Assembly (NCBI RefSeq): GCF_900002575.1 | Contig: NZ_LN650648.1 | Span: forward strand, 1,837,565-1,901,564 | Direction: 5' to 3' | DNA: 64,000 nucleotides | From: Romboutsia hominis | Lineage (GTDB): Bacteria; Bacillota; Clostridia; Peptostreptococcales; Peptostreptococcaceae | Part shown: one piece after another, positions 52,781 through 62,336 of the stretch | Position numbering within the stretch: position 1 is the first letter of the stretch | Layout: the number at the start of each line of letters is the position of its first letter | Position numbers and translations under genes: made by a program | Notes under the pieces: model-generated | What the model saw: only the letters and a program-made list of their open reading frames with translations | Database searches by the model: none | What the model was told of the DNA's origin: nothing

Positions 52781-54322
52781 TTACGCTTTATTTATTTTCT
52801 TCATAAGCATTTTAATTAATATATTAAACTCTTCTATATTAAATAGTTTTATTAATACGGCATAAGCTATTGCTCCTACACTTATAGATAAACCTAAAGA
52901 TATTATTTCATCACCAAAATTAAACTTTAATATACTCAGTATATTATTATAGGTAATATAAGTAATAATTCCCATAATTATCGAAGATATAGTAGTTTTA
53001 CAGGCTACCTTCATTATTTTATCTTGTCCAAAATATCCAATCTTTTGTTTTAGTTTTTTCAAGAAAAGAAATACACATATTATAGATGATATACTAGTTG
53101 CTAGCGCTAATCCAGCATGTCCCATCTTCTTTACTAATAACAAATTTAAGCCAATATTTATTAACATTGATATTATTCCATTTACCATTGGTGATTTAGT
53201 ATCTTTTAATGAATAAAATATTCTTCTTAATATATCTCTTAAACCAAGTCCTACCAATCCAATAGAATACATAATTAAAGCAATTGATGTCATATTAGTA
53301 GCCGTTTCATCGAATGCCCCTCTCTGAAATAGAACCTTTACTATTGGTTCTGATAAAACTATTGCTCCTACTGATATAGGTATTGCTAAAATAATTATAC
53401 AATTTATACATCTTTCAATTATCTTTTTTATTTCTTCTTGGTTATTTTCAGACGATAATTTTGAAAGTATTGGATACATAACAGATCCTACCGATGCTAT
53501 AAACAGAACAAGTACAAATTCATTTAATCTGTTTGCATAGTTTAATGCTGAAATACTTCCTTCTACCAGTGTTGAAGCTAGTGTTCTATCAATCATAGCA
53601 TTAGCTTGGGTTACCATAACACCTATAAATACAGGCAACACAAGAATAAACATTTTTTTTAAGTAAGGATCTTTAAAATCTACCCTTAACTTGTATTTAT
53701 ATGAATATTTCTTTGCAAATGGAATCAAGAAGATAAATTTAGTTATAATTGCTATTAATGTTCCCCATACCATAAACTTAGGTCCTATCCAAATACTCAT
53801 TATAATTGATGCAATTATTATAATATTGTATGGTACAGAAATTAATCCAGGTATTGTAAAATTATTATGAATTTGAAGATATGCTACCATTATATCGGTC
53901 AATCCAATAAATATAATGCCTAAAACTAATATTCTAGTAAATTCTATTGTAGTTTTAAGAATTTCGCCTTCAAATCCAATAGCGAATAATTTTACTAGTG
54001 GTTTTGTAAATACTAGTGATACTATAGCTAATATAATACTTGTAATAACAACTATATTAAGTATATTGTTAGCAAATTCAAGAGATTTTTCTTTCCCTCC
54101 AACTTTATTAGTTTCAAAGTATAGAGGTATAAAAGTTGTACTCAAAGTAGCTCCTATTGCAGAAAATATTACGTTTGGAATATTCATTGCTGTTAGATAT
54201 GCATCACTATAACTAGATGTACCATAGATGGATGCAAGAACTAACTCTCTTCCAAAACCTAGTACTTTAGCTAATAACGTCACCAACATAAGTCCTATTG
54301 TAGCTTTTAATACTCTACTCAT
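52781..54322 (-). CDS. MurJ-family flippase of the polysaccharide locus (Wzx role)
   Basis: 513-aa protein with about 14 membrane helices, a paralog of the MurJ at 32.3 kb: LLAKVLGFGRELVLASIYGT, YLTAMNIPNVIF, STTFIPLY, DRTLAST. No classical Wzx (PST-type) flippase is present in the locus, while a Wzy polymerase is, so this MurJ copy most likely moves the undecaprenyl-linked repeat unit. The gene after it is separated by the decayed 890-bp gap. Confidence 0.88.
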   Translation of the reverse strand: MSRVLKATIGLMLVTLLAKVLGFGRELVLASIYGTSSYSDAYLTAMNIPNVIFSAIGATLSTTFIPLYFETNKVGGKEKSLEFANNILNIVVITSIILAIVSLVFTKPLVKLFAIGFEGEILKTTIEFTRILVLGIIFIGLTDIMVAYLQIHNNFTIPGLISVPYNIIIIASIIMSIWIGPKFMVWGTLIAIITKFIFLIPFAKKYSYKYKLRVDFKDPYLKKMFILVLPVFIGVMVTQANAMIDRTLASTLVEGSISALNYANRLNEFVLVLFIASVGSVMYPILSKLSSENNQEEIKKIIERCINCIIILAIPISVGAIVLSEPIVKVLFQRGAFDETATNMTSIALIMYSIGLVGLGLRDILRRIFYSLKDTKSPMVNGIISMLINIGLNLLLVKKMGHAGLALATSISSIICVFLFLKKLKQKIGYFGQDKIMKVACKTTISSIIMGIITYITYNNILSILKFNFGDEIISLGLSISVGAIAYAVLIKLFNIEEFNILIKMLMKKINKA

Positions 54323-54353
54323 ATTTTTTTCCTCTTTTACATTAATTTGAAAT

Positions 54354-55592
54354 TTATCTTAAGTTGTTAGATATATCTTCAATCATAACCTTTACTCTTT
54401 CTTCACATTCATCTACTTTAATCTGAATATCTTCTAGTATAGTATTATAATTGTTCATTATATATTGTATTTTATCCAAACATTCATCTTTTACAATTCC
54501 ACTTTTCCAAAGTGTATCTTTTTCACCTCTAACAATTAACTCTTTTAATCCTAATCCTTCTCCTATAACACCATTATACTTTACACTATATGATATACTT
54601 ATCGCTGGCTTTTTCATTTGTAATGTAGATATTGCTCCATGCATTCTACCTGTTATTGTAAACATTCCATTTCCTAATATAAATCTAGCTTGTAATGGAG
54701 TAAGTTCATCATATATACATATCATCTTATCTAAATTACTTGCTTTATCTTGTATTTTCTTTATAATATTTCTATCATCACCTGCTTTAGGTCTAAGTAC
54801 GTGAGATAATAAAACTATCTTTTTATCTGGATTCATATCTATTATAGATTTTATTATATCAACCCAGGTATTAACATAAATATTTATATCTGGACAATAA
54901 CTTTCATATAATCCAGAAGGAATTAATGTTATATATTCTTCTCTATTTAAATTATATTTGTTTAATATTTTATCTTCTATTTCCTTATTCTCTTGATATG
55001 GTAATGGTAAAAAGGCTAAATCTCTAGAATCAGATATATTCTTTAACCCTAAATCATTCTGTAAGTATTTTGTTGTCCAAGGGTCTCTCGAATATATTTT
55101 TACTCCTTCCATAGCTACTCTTGCCTTTGTAATTCTTTCTTCTTTAAACGGTCCTATAGTTTGTCCTACTAGATATAAATTCATTTTATTTTTGATATAA
55201 TTTATTCTATATAATTCATTTTCTAGACTTTTTATCCCGTAGTACTCTGATAAATCATCTCCTCCAAGGATAACTAAGCTTTCCGTATTTTTACATAATT
55301 CATTTAAATTTTTTTTAGTGTAATAAGAACTAAAATAGTCTCTCTTTATTTTATTTAAAATTTTTTGAATTATATTTGTAGAATAATATAAATTGTAGTC
55401 TATTGTTTTTCTACTCATGATGCCTTCATTATATTGTTGTTTGTAATTTTCTAAATCTTCATCATTATATACGTCTAGTTCATATTCATTCTTATTACCC
55501 GAGTATTTATCCAAATAATACATAAAATTAGTTACCATCATATTTGTCCCATAATTTAGTGGATTTCCAGCATGTTCAATTCTTATCTTCAT
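54354..55592 (-). CDS. Polysaccharide pyruvyl transferase family protein
   Basis: 412-aa protein: HAGNPLNYGTNMMVTNFMYY at the start, LVILGGDDLSEYYG, NLYLVGQTIGPF, YSRDPWT, KIVLLSHVLRP and the C-terminal TGRMHGAISTLQMKKPAISI, which identify the CsaB/WcaK-type family. Adds a ketal-linked pyruvate to a sugar of the repeat unit, giving the polymer a negative charge. Confidence 0.88.
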   Translation of the reverse strand: MKIRIEHAGNPLNYGTNMMVTNFMYYLDKYSGNKNEYELDVYNDEDLENYKQQYNEGIMSRKTIDYNLYYSTNIIQKILNKIKRDYFSSYYTKKNLNELCKNTESLVILGGDDLSEYYGIKSLENELYRINYIKNKMNLYLVGQTIGPFKEERITKARVAMEGVKIYSRDPWTTKYLQNDLGLKNISDSRDLAFLPLPYQENKEIEDKILNKYNLNREEYITLIPSGLYESYCPDINIYVNTWVDIIKSIIDMNPDKKIVLLSHVLRPKAGDDRNIIKKIQDKASNLDKMICIYDELTPLQARFILGNGMFTITGRMHGAISTLQMKKPAISISYSVKYNGVIGEGLGLKELIVRGEKDTLWKSGIVKDECLDKIQYIMNNYNTILEDIQIKVDECEERVKVMIEDISNNLR

Positions 55593-55618
55593 TTTAAGTT
55601 GCCCTTTCTATTGATTTT

Positions 55619-56605
55619 CTAAATTTCTTTCTCTATGTTTTTTACATAATACTCTATATTTCTATCTTTAATTAAAAAAGCTATAGATAGTATCATGAAA
55701 AAGTTGTTTTTCTGATTAAATAATACCTCTTGTATATTACCTCTATTTTTTATGCACATTAATGCATAATATACTATAGGTATTAATATAAAATGTGGAT
55801 ATTTTATAGATAAAATACATACAATTATCATAACTAAGGTTAATATTACAGATCTTAACGTTCTTTTTTGAACTCCAAATGATAGGTATTGTTTTATACA
55901 ATTATTCTTTATACTGTTTAATATCGCTAGCCAAAACGATGAATAAAAACCTCTTTTAAATCTTTCAATATGCGATTTAGAGTTTTCATCTAAATAGTGA
56001 TGATGTATACATTCTAAATTATTAGTTCTAACAATCCTATACCCTTGTTTTTTTAAACGTGAAAACAATTCTACCTCTTCATTGCAGAAAAGTTTACAGT
56101 TAAAGTTCCCACTATTGTCTAACTTGCTTTTATCTATAATAAAATAACCTCCTGGGGATTTCAATTCTTCTATATCTTTATTTACATTATATCTATCTTT
56201 TATATACTTTATCGCCTTATCTTTTTTATATAGTACTTCTGGTAATCTACCTGAAACTACTGAAACTTTTCCATCATCTAACAACTGAAGACATTTTTTT
56301 ATATTTGAATTATTAGTTAATTCCATATCTGCATCTAAAAATAAAATATATTTGCCAGATGATTTTTGACTTCCTATATATCTTGCTAATGCTGCAGTAT
56401 ATTTATTTGATTCAATTTGATATATCTGTATATTCTTTTGCTTTTTTAATATATCTATACTGCTATCAGTTGAGTTAGAATCAATATATAAAACTTCTAT
56501 TCTTATATTTTTTAAACTCTCATTCTCATTTACCGCATTAATAGTTCTTATAATGTTTTTAGATTCATTTTTTCCTATAATTACTACACTTAAATCTATA
56601 CTCAT
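55619..56605 (-). CDS. Family 2 glycosyltransferase
   Basis: 328-aa GT-A enzyme: VVIIGKNESKNIIRTINAV, LYIDSNSTDSSID, YILFLDADMELT (DxD) and CNEEVELFSRLKKQGYRI, followed by two C-terminal hydrophobic helices (about 250-300). Adds one sugar of the repeat unit at the inner membrane face. Overlaps the Wzy gene by 4 nt. Confidence 0.9.
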   Translation of the reverse strand: MSIDLSVVIIGKNESKNIIRTINAVNENESLKNIRIEVLYIDSNSTDSSIDILKKQKNIQIYQIESNKYTAALARYIGSQKSSGKYILFLDADMELTNNSNIKKCLQLLDDGKVSVVSGRLPEVLYKKDKAIKYIKDRYNVNKDIEELKSPGGYFIIDKSKLDNSGNFNCKLFCNEEVELFSRLKKQGYRIVRTNNLECIHHHYLDENSKSHIERFKRGFYSSFWLAILNSIKNNCIKQYLSFGVQKRTLRSVILTLVMIIVCILSIKYPHFILIPIVYYALMCIKNRGNIQEVLFNQKNNFFMILSIAFLIKDRNIEYYVKNIEKEI

Positions 56606-57993
56606 ATTAAATCCTTACCCTCTAATTTAATATTTCTTTTATCCAAAAGTCCTATATAAAACCAAGCAAATACTGTAAGTCTAATAGATCCTATCATAGA
56701 TGAACTATATATAAGCGATATTACACTTACTAAAGTTATTAGAAAAAGCATTCTCATTTGCCTTCTTTTATGGTTTAGTAATGATTTGATTAATATTATC
56801 AAGTATACACCTAAAAATAAGAATGTACCTATGTAACCACTTTCAGTAACTAAGTATGGCAATGTAAACCAATCTATTCTCAAGTACTTATACTTTAAAT
56901 AATACGGTCCTTGTAGTAATTCTGTACTATCACTTGGATGTACAGCTCCTATGCCTTTTCCAAATAGCTTTTCTGAATCATCTTCTAATACATTATTTTT
57001 TTGTAATTGATCTACAAAGTTTAATCTATTTAACTGAGTTACTTCTCCATATGAACTTGTTAGGTACTTATCTAAGAAATCTTTATCTAACAAATCATTT
57101 TGTGGATATAAAGTTAAATAAAACTTATACCCTAAAAATAAACATCCAAATATTAAAATTATGTAAATTAATTCTTTCAATTTTTTCTTCTTCAATATTA
57201 TCTCTATTAAAACTATAGTAGGGAAAAGTAACATTAGTAGCTTAACTTCTGCTATGGCCGAATATATAATTATATGAACAACTAAAAATATTAAAAACAT
57301 ATTGTCTAACTTTGTTTTGTTTTTCTTTTCATATAAAATAATAAAATAAATTAATAGAAATATTGAATACTCTCCAGTGGAAAACTCTCCAAATACTCCT
57401 GCAATATTGTCAAAATCTATTCCTTGAAAAAACTGAATTAATGTTAAGAAAAATTGAATTATTACTATTGTTTTTACTGTTTTATCCAAGTTTGTAATTA
57501 TATTATTTTCACTATTTAAGTTATATACATATAAATATACAAAGAAAAAACTATATCTTTTTAACATTGTCCATATGTATAGAACTATACTTGATTCAAA
57601 ATTTATATTTAATGCATATGTTATTGTATTTAAAACCATCATTAAAATTACGATGTAGGAAACACTCTTATTAATTCTTATCTTTTCCCTTTTAATAATA
57701 GCCTTTGATATTATTTTCATTATAATTAACACTAAAAATACTTGTGGTATATTCGATAGTGCTCCACTTATATTACCAAGTAGATTTGAAAAAATTGAAA
57801 ATAATATAGTATAGTATAGTAGCCTTTCTTCATCTTGCCATAAATATATACAAAATATAAACCCTATTATACAAACTTCGGTAAAAATGATTAAGTTTCC
57901 CTGACTCATTATAGACATAAAAAATGACATAATCATTAGTAATATAATTATAAGAACTATGCTATTCTCTAGTTTTAATTTTTTTATAATCAT
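56602..57993 (-). CDS. wzy: Wzy-like O-antigen/EPS polymerase
   Basis: 463-aa protein with about 11-12 membrane helices and a larger outer loop (about 300-370, DLLDKDFLDKYLTSSYGEVT, FGKGIGAVHPSD) before the last helices. Sequence is poorly conserved, as usual for Wzy; the assignment rests on topology, the FGKGIGA-type loop motif and the place among glycosyltransferases. Joins repeat units on the outer face. Confidence 0.8.
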   Translation of the reverse strand: MIIKKLKLENSIVLIIILLMIMSFFMSIMSQGNLIIFTEVCIIGFIFCIYLWQDEERLLYYTILFSIFSNLLGNISGALSNIPQVFLVLIIMKIISKAIIKREKIRINKSVSYIVILMMVLNTITYALNINFESSIVLYIWTMLKRYSFFFVYLYVYNLNSENNIITNLDKTVKTIVIIQFFLTLIQFFQGIDFDNIAGVFGEFSTGEYSIFLLIYFIILYEKKNKTKLDNMFLIFLVVHIIIYSAIAEVKLLMLLFPTIVLIEIILKKKKLKELIYIILIFGCLFLGYKFYLTLYPQNDLLDKDFLDKYLTSSYGEVTQLNRLNFVDQLQKNNVLEDDSEKLFGKGIGAVHPSDSTELLQGPYYLKYKYLRIDWFTLPYLVTESGYIGTFLFLGVYLIILIKSLLNHKRRQMRMLFLITLVSVISLIYSSSMIGSIRLTVFAWFYIGLLDKRNIKLEGKDLI

Positions 57994-58006
57994 ATTAAAG
58001 TACCTC

Positions 58007-59089
58007 TTAATCTCTATAAATTTTGTTTTCGTTCGACTTGCTTCCTCCTAAAATATATAAGTCTTTTATTTTATTGTGATTTATTTCATCACTATAGCAT
58101 TTTTTTATATCCATAAAATTATTTTGACTATAATATTTTCTTAACTCTAAGTTATTAATTATTTTTTCTATTGCTATTTCAAGTTGATTTATATCACCCG
58201 GATTAAATAACTCTCCATTTCTCTCTTGCTTTATAAATTCAGGTATACTGCCAATATTAGTTGAAATTATTGGAACTCCATAACTCATAGCCTCTAATAT
58301 AGACATAGGCATTGCCTCTTTATGTGATGGTAGTATAAAAATCATAGATTTTTTTAACTCTTTTAATACCTGATCATTATCAACCCATCCTAAAATTTCA
58401 AAATTCTTTTCTATCCCATATTCTTTTATGATACTCTCTATTGTGTTAGTGTCTCCACCTCCACAAATTGTAAATTTTATATTTTTATACTTTTTTACAA
58501 TTATGTTTGCAGCTTCTATCAAATCAAATATACCTTTTTCTCTTTCAACTCTTCCAATAAAAGTAATTTGATTAGATTTTTGATTATAGTTATTTTTATC
58601 TCTATCTTTTACAGAATTATTTATTACTACAATTTCTGAACTAGTCATTTTTTTTATTTTATTCTTCCATCCATCGCTTAAGACTACTATATAATCGCAT
58701 TTATTTAGTACTTTTCTTATATTTTCATCCTTTTTTGAATTCATTTTTTCTAAATAAAATTCTTCAAATCCACCACCATGTATATGAAGTATAATTTGCT
58801 TTTTAAATAAATATGATATATTAATAAATATACTTTTTCTTGCAAAACTGTTCCCTGAAGCTGTATGTATGTGAACTAAACTTATTTTTTTGAATATCAA
58901 ATAATATATCATTTTAAGAATAGAGCAAATACCATAGATTAATTTTATAAATTTATTTCCCAAAGATACTGTGTGCAAATTATATATAATAAACTCTTTC
59001 AAGAATTCTGATTCACTATAATTTTTTATTACAGTAGACATACCACCTTTAATTTTGTCCTTATGAGGACCTACCATAAGTATATTCAT
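58007..59089 (-). CDS. Family 4 glycosyltransferase
   Basis: 360-aa GT-B enzyme: MVGPHKDKIKGGMSTVIKNY, HIHTASGNSFARKS, HIHGGGF, FIGRVEREKGIFDLIEAA, and the donor site LPSHKEAMPMSILEAMSYGV (EX7E motif), PIISTNIGSIPEFI. Retaining transferase adding one sugar to the lipid-linked unit. Confidence 0.92.
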   Translation of the reverse strand: MNILMVGPHKDKIKGGMSTVIKNYSESEFLKEFIIYNLHTVSLGNKFIKLIYGICSILKMIYYLIFKKISLVHIHTASGNSFARKSIFINISYLFKKQIILHIHGGGFEEFYLEKMNSKKDENIRKVLNKCDYIVVLSDGWKNKIKKMTSSEIVVINNSVKDRDKNNYNQKSNQITFIGRVEREKGIFDLIEAANIIVKKYKNIKFTICGGGDTNTIESIIKEYGIEKNFEILGWVDNDQVLKELKKSMIFILPSHKEAMPMSILEAMSYGVPIISTNIGSIPEFIKQERNGELFNPGDINQLEIAIEKIINNLELRKYYSQNNFMDIKKCYSDEINHNKIKDLYILGGSKSNENKIYRD

Positions 59090-59101
59090 TATTCTCTCCT
59101 T

Positions 59102-59947
59102 TTAATATTCTCCTAAATCTATTACTTTAGCTAACTCTATATCTTTAGATAAAGGATACATAGGGTCGGTTCCATTAGCTGGAGTAAATGTAAACTCCCC
59201 AAAATAAATTCTATTGTTTACAGAATAAAAATCTATTCGTATATATGGTAAATTTTCCGATAGTTCGATAGCTAATCGTTTCATTTTTTCTATGTTTGCA
59301 GGCTTCTGTATATGATGTACTTTTCCTAATTTACACACAACATCCATTTCATTCCATTCTGGGTCATAATAGTTTTCTTTATGGTCTGTAAATCTATCTG
59401 TATGAACTTCTATCATATGAACCTTTTTTTTAGAACAATGAAATTTATAGTCTCTTAAACTTCCTGTTTCATCCTCTAAATATTCTTCACATATAATTCT
59501 AGCTTTAACATTTTTGTACTGGTTTTCTTTTGTATATTTATAAAACTTTTCATTCTTCCATCTATTTAAGGTTTTTATAGTTCTTTCAATATCTAAATCG
59601 TCCTTGTTTCTACATATTATATTTCCACCAGTTCCATTTGTCATTTTCAATACAAATTGCTGTGGTAGATTTTCAAACCTTATTTCTGTTGCATCATTAT
59701 AAACACCATATAATTCTGGTAAATAACTTTCACCTATTTTTTCTTCTATTATTTTCCTGACTTCATACTTATCTACGTAATTAGAATAACGTTCTAAGTT
59801 TCCATTTAACTTTACCCATTGTATTTTTTCACCAAAATACTTAGGTTTCTTCAAATTTAATATCCTTTTATAACTTCTGCCAAAATCTATATATAAAACC
59901 ACTTTAGTAGGGAAAAACATACCTAGTTTTCTTAATTTTTTTTTCAT
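59102..59947 (-). CDS. TupA-like ATP-grasp protein
   Basis: 281-aa protein: YFGEKIQWVKLNG, YVDKYEVRKII, QFVLKMTNGTGGNIICRNKD (ATP-grasp loop), ICEEYLEDETGSLRDYKFHC, LPYIRIDFYSV and FGEFTFTPANG. TupA-type ATP-grasp proteins join amino acids or peptides to teichuronic-type polymers, so this may add an amide-linked amino acid to a uronic acid made via Ugd. Substrate unknown. Confidence 0.85.
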   Translation of the reverse strand: MKKKLRKLGMFFPTKVVLYIDFGRSYKRILNLKKPKYFGEKIQWVKLNGNLERYSNYVDKYEVRKIIEEKIGESYLPELYGVYNDATEIRFENLPQQFVLKMTNGTGGNIICRNKDDLDIERTIKTLNRWKNEKFYKYTKENQYKNVKARIICEEYLEDETGSLRDYKFHCSKKKVHMIEVHTDRFTDHKENYYDPEWNEMDVVCKLGKVHHIQKPANIEKMKRLAIELSENLPYIRIDFYSVNNRIYFGEFTFTPANGTDPMYPLSKDIELAKVIDLGEY

Positions 59948-59964
59948 AAATCACCTCTTAAATA

Positions 59965-60438
59965 TCACTTTATAAATTCACATATACTTTCAATTATTTC
60001 TTCTGTATTTGATATATACTCTTTTGTCTCAAACTTCTCTATACGATCTATAGCATGTTCCAGTTCATTCGTATTATATACTGCGTATATAAATCCCATA
60101 GATTTAAATTGATTTACTATTTGAATCTGATGATTATCAACATGCTCTCTAAAATCAATAAGACGTGGAATTGCTATTACCTTTTTTCTTTTTTTAATAG
60201 CATTAATTATAGCTCCAGTTCCCCCATGAGTAATAACTTTATTGCATTTATTCATAATACTTGTAAACTCTTCCCTATCTAGAAATTCTTTATAATTATA
60301 ATTCTTAGGCTTATAATCGCTATATCCAATCTGAGCAAATACTTCATCTGTTATTATTCCTTCTTCTACTAATCTATCAATCTCTTTTAATAATCTATTA
60401 AATTGAAATTTTTGAGATCCTAAAGTAACAAATATCAA
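59965..60438 (-). CDS. Alg13-like glycosyltransferase catalytic subunit (CpsG/EpsF type)
   Basis: 157-aa GT28 C-terminal half: MIFVTLGSQKFQFNRLLKEI, VITHGGTGAIINAIKKRKKV, PRLIDFREHVDNHQ. It pairs with the Alg14-like membrane subunit encoded just upstream (4-nt overlap) to form one UDP-sugar transferase; these usually add the second sugar of the repeat unit. Confidence 0.92.
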   Translation of the reverse strand: MIFVTLGSQKFQFNRLLKEIDRLVEEGIITDEVFAQIGYSDYKPKNYNYKEFLDREEFTSIMNKCNKVITHGGTGAIINAIKKRKKVIAIPRLIDFREHVDNHQIQIVNQFKSMGFIYAVYNTNELEHAIDRIEKFETKEYISNTEEIIESICEFIK

Positions 60439-60893
60439 TATATTCCCCCCTTACATATGGCCTCAGGGTAAAATTCTTTCATTTCGCCCCACTGCACATA
60501 GAATTGATCTGCAAATTTATAAATTAACTTCCCTGTAAGAGTAGGAGAATTTATTTTTGCAAAAGACTCTATAAATATTATTTTCTTTCTAAATAGTTTA
60601 GCTATAATGCACATAGGTATAGTTGCCAATGCCCCTGTAGATATCACTACATCTGGTTTTTCTTTCATGAATATACTTATTGTTTTTATAGTATTAATAG
60701 TCATGTATGGTATAAACTTAAGCTCATGTCTGTTTACCTGTTTTAAGTAATAAAATGGTATATTATCATTTGTTACAGAATAATTAGTTTTTTCCGTAAC
60801 TACAAAACTTTTATACTTTTGCATAATAGGTTTTAGCATCATAATTTGCTCAAAATGCCCTCCACTTGATGCTATAAAACAAACTTTTTTCAT
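60435..60893 (-). CDS. Alg14-like glycosyltransferase membrane subunit (CpsF/EpsE type)
   Basis: 152-aa protein: MKKVCFIASSGGHFEQIMML, FVVTEKTNYSVT, PDVVISTGALATIPMCIIAK, FIESFAKINSPTLTGKLIYK. It brings the Alg13-like partner to the membrane. The ATG at 60893 fits the usual family start; a start 48 nt upstream would overlap the sugar transferase. Confidence 0.92.
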   Translation of the reverse strand: MKKVCFIASSGGHFEQIMMLKPIMQKYKSFVVTEKTNYSVTNDNIPFYYLKQVNRHELKFIPYMTINTIKTISIFMKEKPDVVISTGALATIPMCIIAKLFRKKIIFIESFAKINSPTLTGKLIYKFADQFYVQWGEMKEFYPEAICKGGIY

Positions 60894-60909
60894 TTTCTTC
60901 ACTTCTTTC

Positions 60910-61599
60910 TTAAGATGCATTTTCGTCTCCAAATAATACAAATACTGTTTTAAATATTAATTTTATATCAAGTACTAAATTTCTTGTATGTATATATTCA
61001 ATATCCATATCTACCCACTCATCAAATCCAATATTATTTCTTCCACTCACTTGCCATATGCAAGTAAGGCCAGGCTTAACTGCTAATCTTTGCATTTGAT
61101 ATGGATTATACTGGGCAACTTCACTAGGTATGGGCGGTCTAGGCCCCACCAAGCTCATATCACCCTTAAGTACATTAAACAACTGCGGAAGTTCATCTAT
61201 GCTAGTCTTTCTTATAAACTTCCCTACTTTAGTTATTCTAGGATCATCTTTAATTTTAAATGCTGGACCACTTTGTTCATTTTGATCCATCAAACTTTCT
61301 AGCAATTCCTCTGCATTGTGTACCATACTTCTAAATTTGTACATTTTAAAAGTTTTAGGATACTTTCCATTTCTCTCTTGTCCAAAGAATACTCTCCCCT
61401 TTGGATCTTCTAATTTTATAAGTATTGCTACTACTAAAAATAATGGCGATAATAATATAAGTCCTGTTAAAGAACCAACTATGTCTATGGCTCTTTTTGT
61501 CACTTTATAAAGTATGGAATCATTAGTTTTTATGCTATTAACATCAATAGCTATCGCAGGTTCATCTATTTCTTCTTTAAATCTAAGTCTTTTATCCAA
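60910..61599 (-). CDS. Undecaprenyl-phosphate sugar-1-phosphate transferase (initiating)
   Basis: 229-aa protein with one membrane anchor (IVGSLTGLILLSPLFLVVAI) and the catalytic domain of the WcaJ/WbaP/CpsE class: FFGQERNGK, FKMYKFRSMV, KTSIDELPQLFNVLKGDMSL, VGPRPPIPSEV, KPGLTCIWQVSGRN. Lacks the large N-terminal part of CpsE. Transfers the first sugar-phosphate to undecaprenyl phosphate and so starts the repeat unit. Confidence 0.94.
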   Translation of the reverse strand: MDKRLRFKEEIDEPAIAIDVNSIKTNDSILYKVTKRAIDIVGSLTGLILLSPLFLVVAILIKLEDPKGRVFFGQERNGKYPKTFKMYKFRSMVHNAEELLESLMDQNEQSGPAFKIKDDPRITKVGKFIRKTSIDELPQLFNVLKGDMSLVGPRPPIPSEVAQYNPYQMQRLAVKPGLTCIWQVSGRNNIGFDEWVDMDIEYIHTRNLVLDIKLIFKTVFVLFGDENAS

Positions 61600-61617
61600 T
61601 ACAATCCCTCCATTGTA

Positions 61618-62328
61618 CTAAATTCCTATCTTTTTCCTAAATTTATTTTTTCTACTACTTCTACCTTCATCTTGAGTATAATAATAGCTATATTCAGACC
61701 CTTCAGCCTCAAACTTATTAAGAACACAACCTAATATATTTGCCCCTAATTTTTCTAGCCTTTCCTTAGAAACTTTAACTTCTTCTACATCACACTCTTT
61801 TGCGCCCACCACAAATACACAACCGTCACTATACCTAGCTATAATACCTGCATCTGTTACTATTCCTATTGGTGGTGCGTCTATAAATATATAATCATAA
61901 TACTCTCTAAGTTCTTCTACTAATTCTTTCATTCTTTTAGATGCCAGCATCTCAGATGGATTTGGTGGCATAGCTCCACATGTTAATACATGAAGATTTT
62001 TTACATCTGTTACATGTACACACTCTCCAAGAGATTTATTTCCTAGTAATAAGTCTGTAAGTCCATGTATATTACTAATATTAAACATTCTATGTACACT
62101 TGGGTTTCTTAAGTCACCTTCTAGTAGCAATACTTTTTTATCAAGGTTTGCAAAACTTACTGCTATGTTTGATATTACTGTTGTTTTTCCTTCATTTTGC
62201 TTGCTACTTGTAACTGTTATGACTTTAATTTCTTTGTCTATATTTGCAAATTCTATGCTCGTTCTTATTCCCCTATAGGCTTCTGCTATAGGAGATTTTG
62301 GATTGTTTATACTTATTATTCTATTCAT
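61618..62328 (-). CDS. cpsD: CpsD/CapB-type BY-kinase
   Basis: 236-aa tyrosine kinase: Walker A SSKQNEGKTTVISNIAVSFA, Walker A' LLEGDLRNP, Walker B YIFIDAPP, N-terminal oligomerisation motif EAYRGIRTSIEFA, and a C-terminal tyrosine cluster (EYSYYY). Works with CpsC as regulator of chain length and export; CpsB at 21.8 kb is the likely phosphatase. Confidence 0.93.
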   Translation of the reverse strand: MNRIISINNPKSPIAEAYRGIRTSIEFANIDKEIKVITVTSSKQNEGKTTVISNIAVSFANLDKKVLLLEGDLRNPSVHRMFNISNIHGLTDLLLGNKSLGECVHVTDVKNLHVLTCGAMPPNPSEMLASKRMKELVEELREYYDYIFIDAPPIGIVTDAGIIARYSDGCVFVVGAKECDVEEVKVSKERLEKLGANILGCVLNKFEAEGSEYSYYYTQDEGRSSRKNKFRKKIGI

Positions 62329-62336
62329 ATGTCCCC

